From Adiantum capillus-veneris (taxonomy: Eukaryota > Streptophyta > Polypodiopsida > Polypodiales > Pteridaceae): 64,000 nucleotides of DNA. A program made the position numbers and the translations under genes. Below are positions 63,006 to 64,000 of the stretch, one piece after another. The notes beneath the pieces are model-generated. The model was given only the letters and a program-made list of their open reading frames with translations, was not told the origin of the DNA and ran no database searches. Where the stretch lies: assembly GCA_014529385.2 (NCBI GenBank), contig CM043950.1, positions 65,304,935 through 65,368,934 of the forward strand. The letters run 5' to 3'. Numbering within the stretch: position 1 is the stretch's first letter; each line of letters opens with the position of its first letter.

Positions 63006-64000
63006 TTTGCTTCAACTTAAGGTGATTGATGTGGGGAATCTGCAAAGAGGAAAGGTTGGGAATTGAGGGATCTTGGTGATAATCAAATAAAAGTTGGAAG
63101 TATGATCACCTTTTAGTTCTCATGATTCATATGATAACAGATTTAATGAATTTTTTAGTGCATGGCAACTTTTGTGTAATTAATCCCTTTGAGAACTTTC
63201 GCATGCAACAAGAGTAACGTTTTTGCTTACTTGACCAATCGTTGCAAATAGTCTTAGTTGGCTTTTGTAAAGTGCCCTACAAAAATGCGTAGAGAGAGGA
63301 CAGAGTTTTGCAAACTCTATCCGCATCGATGGCTATAGAAACAACAATTGAGGATAACATTATTAATGCACACCAAAAATTAAAATTATACTAAATTTCA
63401 TTGCCTTAGATGGCCCTCTTTGACCATAAAGAATTGCACATATATACCCATGCTACCTTGAATGGTTGCTAGTCTTCTGCACCCAAAAACCAAAGCTAGT
63501 GCTCACAATCTCCTTAATCTTCATGGGCATGTTCCATTGTGACATGCTAGTTGTTCATTCCAATTTTTTGATTAAGTATCTATTGATAGGAAAAGACATG
63601 ATAGCTTGGTTATAATGCAAACATTACCCTTGTTTTGTTGCAAAGATGATACGATAGGGTGAATGGCAAAGTATACTCATCCATTAGACTTGAATATTAG
63701 TCATTTCATTATGGTTCTTCACCATATTTCTTTTGGCTATTTTGATTTCCTGGGTGATTTCATTGAGTAAAGCATGTTTTTATCTTTTAATGAAAATTCA
63801 ATCAATATCACGGATATAAAGCGTTTCAAGTCATGGTCGTTGTTTTTGTGTTTGTCGTGCAAATATTCTATGATCTTCATGGGGTATAAGAGAGGTGTGA
63901 GTCCAATTGAGGAGAGGAAGCAACTTTTCTAGATCCTGAAAGTATGAACAATTGTTTCATTTATGTGACACCAAATATTTAGTTTGTCTCTGACTATACA
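63006..64000. other. No supported feature
   Basis: A/T-rich sequence to the window end without open frames above about 60 codons, repeats or RNA gene signals that I can support. Confidence 0.6.

Overview
This window looks like nuclear DNA of a large, repeat-rich land-plant genome. I found no intact host gene, rRNA, organelle gene or bacterial-style operon. Nearly all of it is LTR retrotransposon sequence, plus a CACTA (En/Spm-type) DNA transposon remnant and a possible tRNA-derived SINE near the right end. The element types (Ty1-copia with an initiator-Met primer site, Ty3-gypsy of the Tat type with a second plant-type RNase H, a TNP2/DUF4216 CACTA) place it in the plants. I cannot tell from sequence alone whether it is a fern, lycophyte, gymnosperm or angiosperm. 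The names Element X, Copia-1/2 and Gypsy-1/2/3 are mine.

Layout. Positions 1-46416 are one nest, read from outside in. Element X (+ strand; 3' internal part 1-3265) has its 3' LTR (3266-3375 and 44691-45506) split by Copia-1 (- strand, 3376-44690). Copia-1 was then hit twice. Gypsy-2 (- strand, 6975-19320) sits just upstream of its protease motif. Gypsy-1 (+ strand, 20772-44555) sits in its 5' LTR. Copia-2 (+ strand, 28189-33720), of the same family as Copia-1, sits inside the reverse transcriptase gene of Gypsy-1. Target duplications are perfect for Gypsy-1 (GGAAT) and Copia-2 (GGTCA) and slightly decayed for Copia-1 and Gypsy-2. Removing the inner elements restores the outer ones, and the remaining Copia-1 length (about 5.2 kb) agrees with Copia-2 (5.5 kb). 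A second Element X LTR follows directly in tandem (45507-46416). Next come a probable orphan 5' LTR with a primer site (46417-49330), Gypsy-3 (- strand, 49331-57907), an unassigned coding-like block (57908-58900), the CACTA remnant (about 60090-62663), a candidate SINE (about 62925-63005) and plain DNA to the end.

Every open frame carries stops or frameshifts, so no element is clearly autonomous as read. Gypsy-2 is closest: its two 2.7 kb LTRs are nearly identical by eye and its frames are long.

The most unusual content is in Gypsy-1 and Gypsy-2. Gypsy-1 (about 18.2 kb without Copia-2) carries seven dispersed copies of a palindromic motif built on CGATCGCGATCG in two non-coding regions. It also has a second retropepsin domain after the integrase, two tandem integrase zinc (H2C2) modules, an internal copy of its polypurine tract, and a long broken coiled-coil reading frame before the 3' LTR. 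Gypsy-2 carries four extra small frames between its primer site and gag. They form two pairs of tandem paralogues, and the larger pair starts with an F-box-like stretch.
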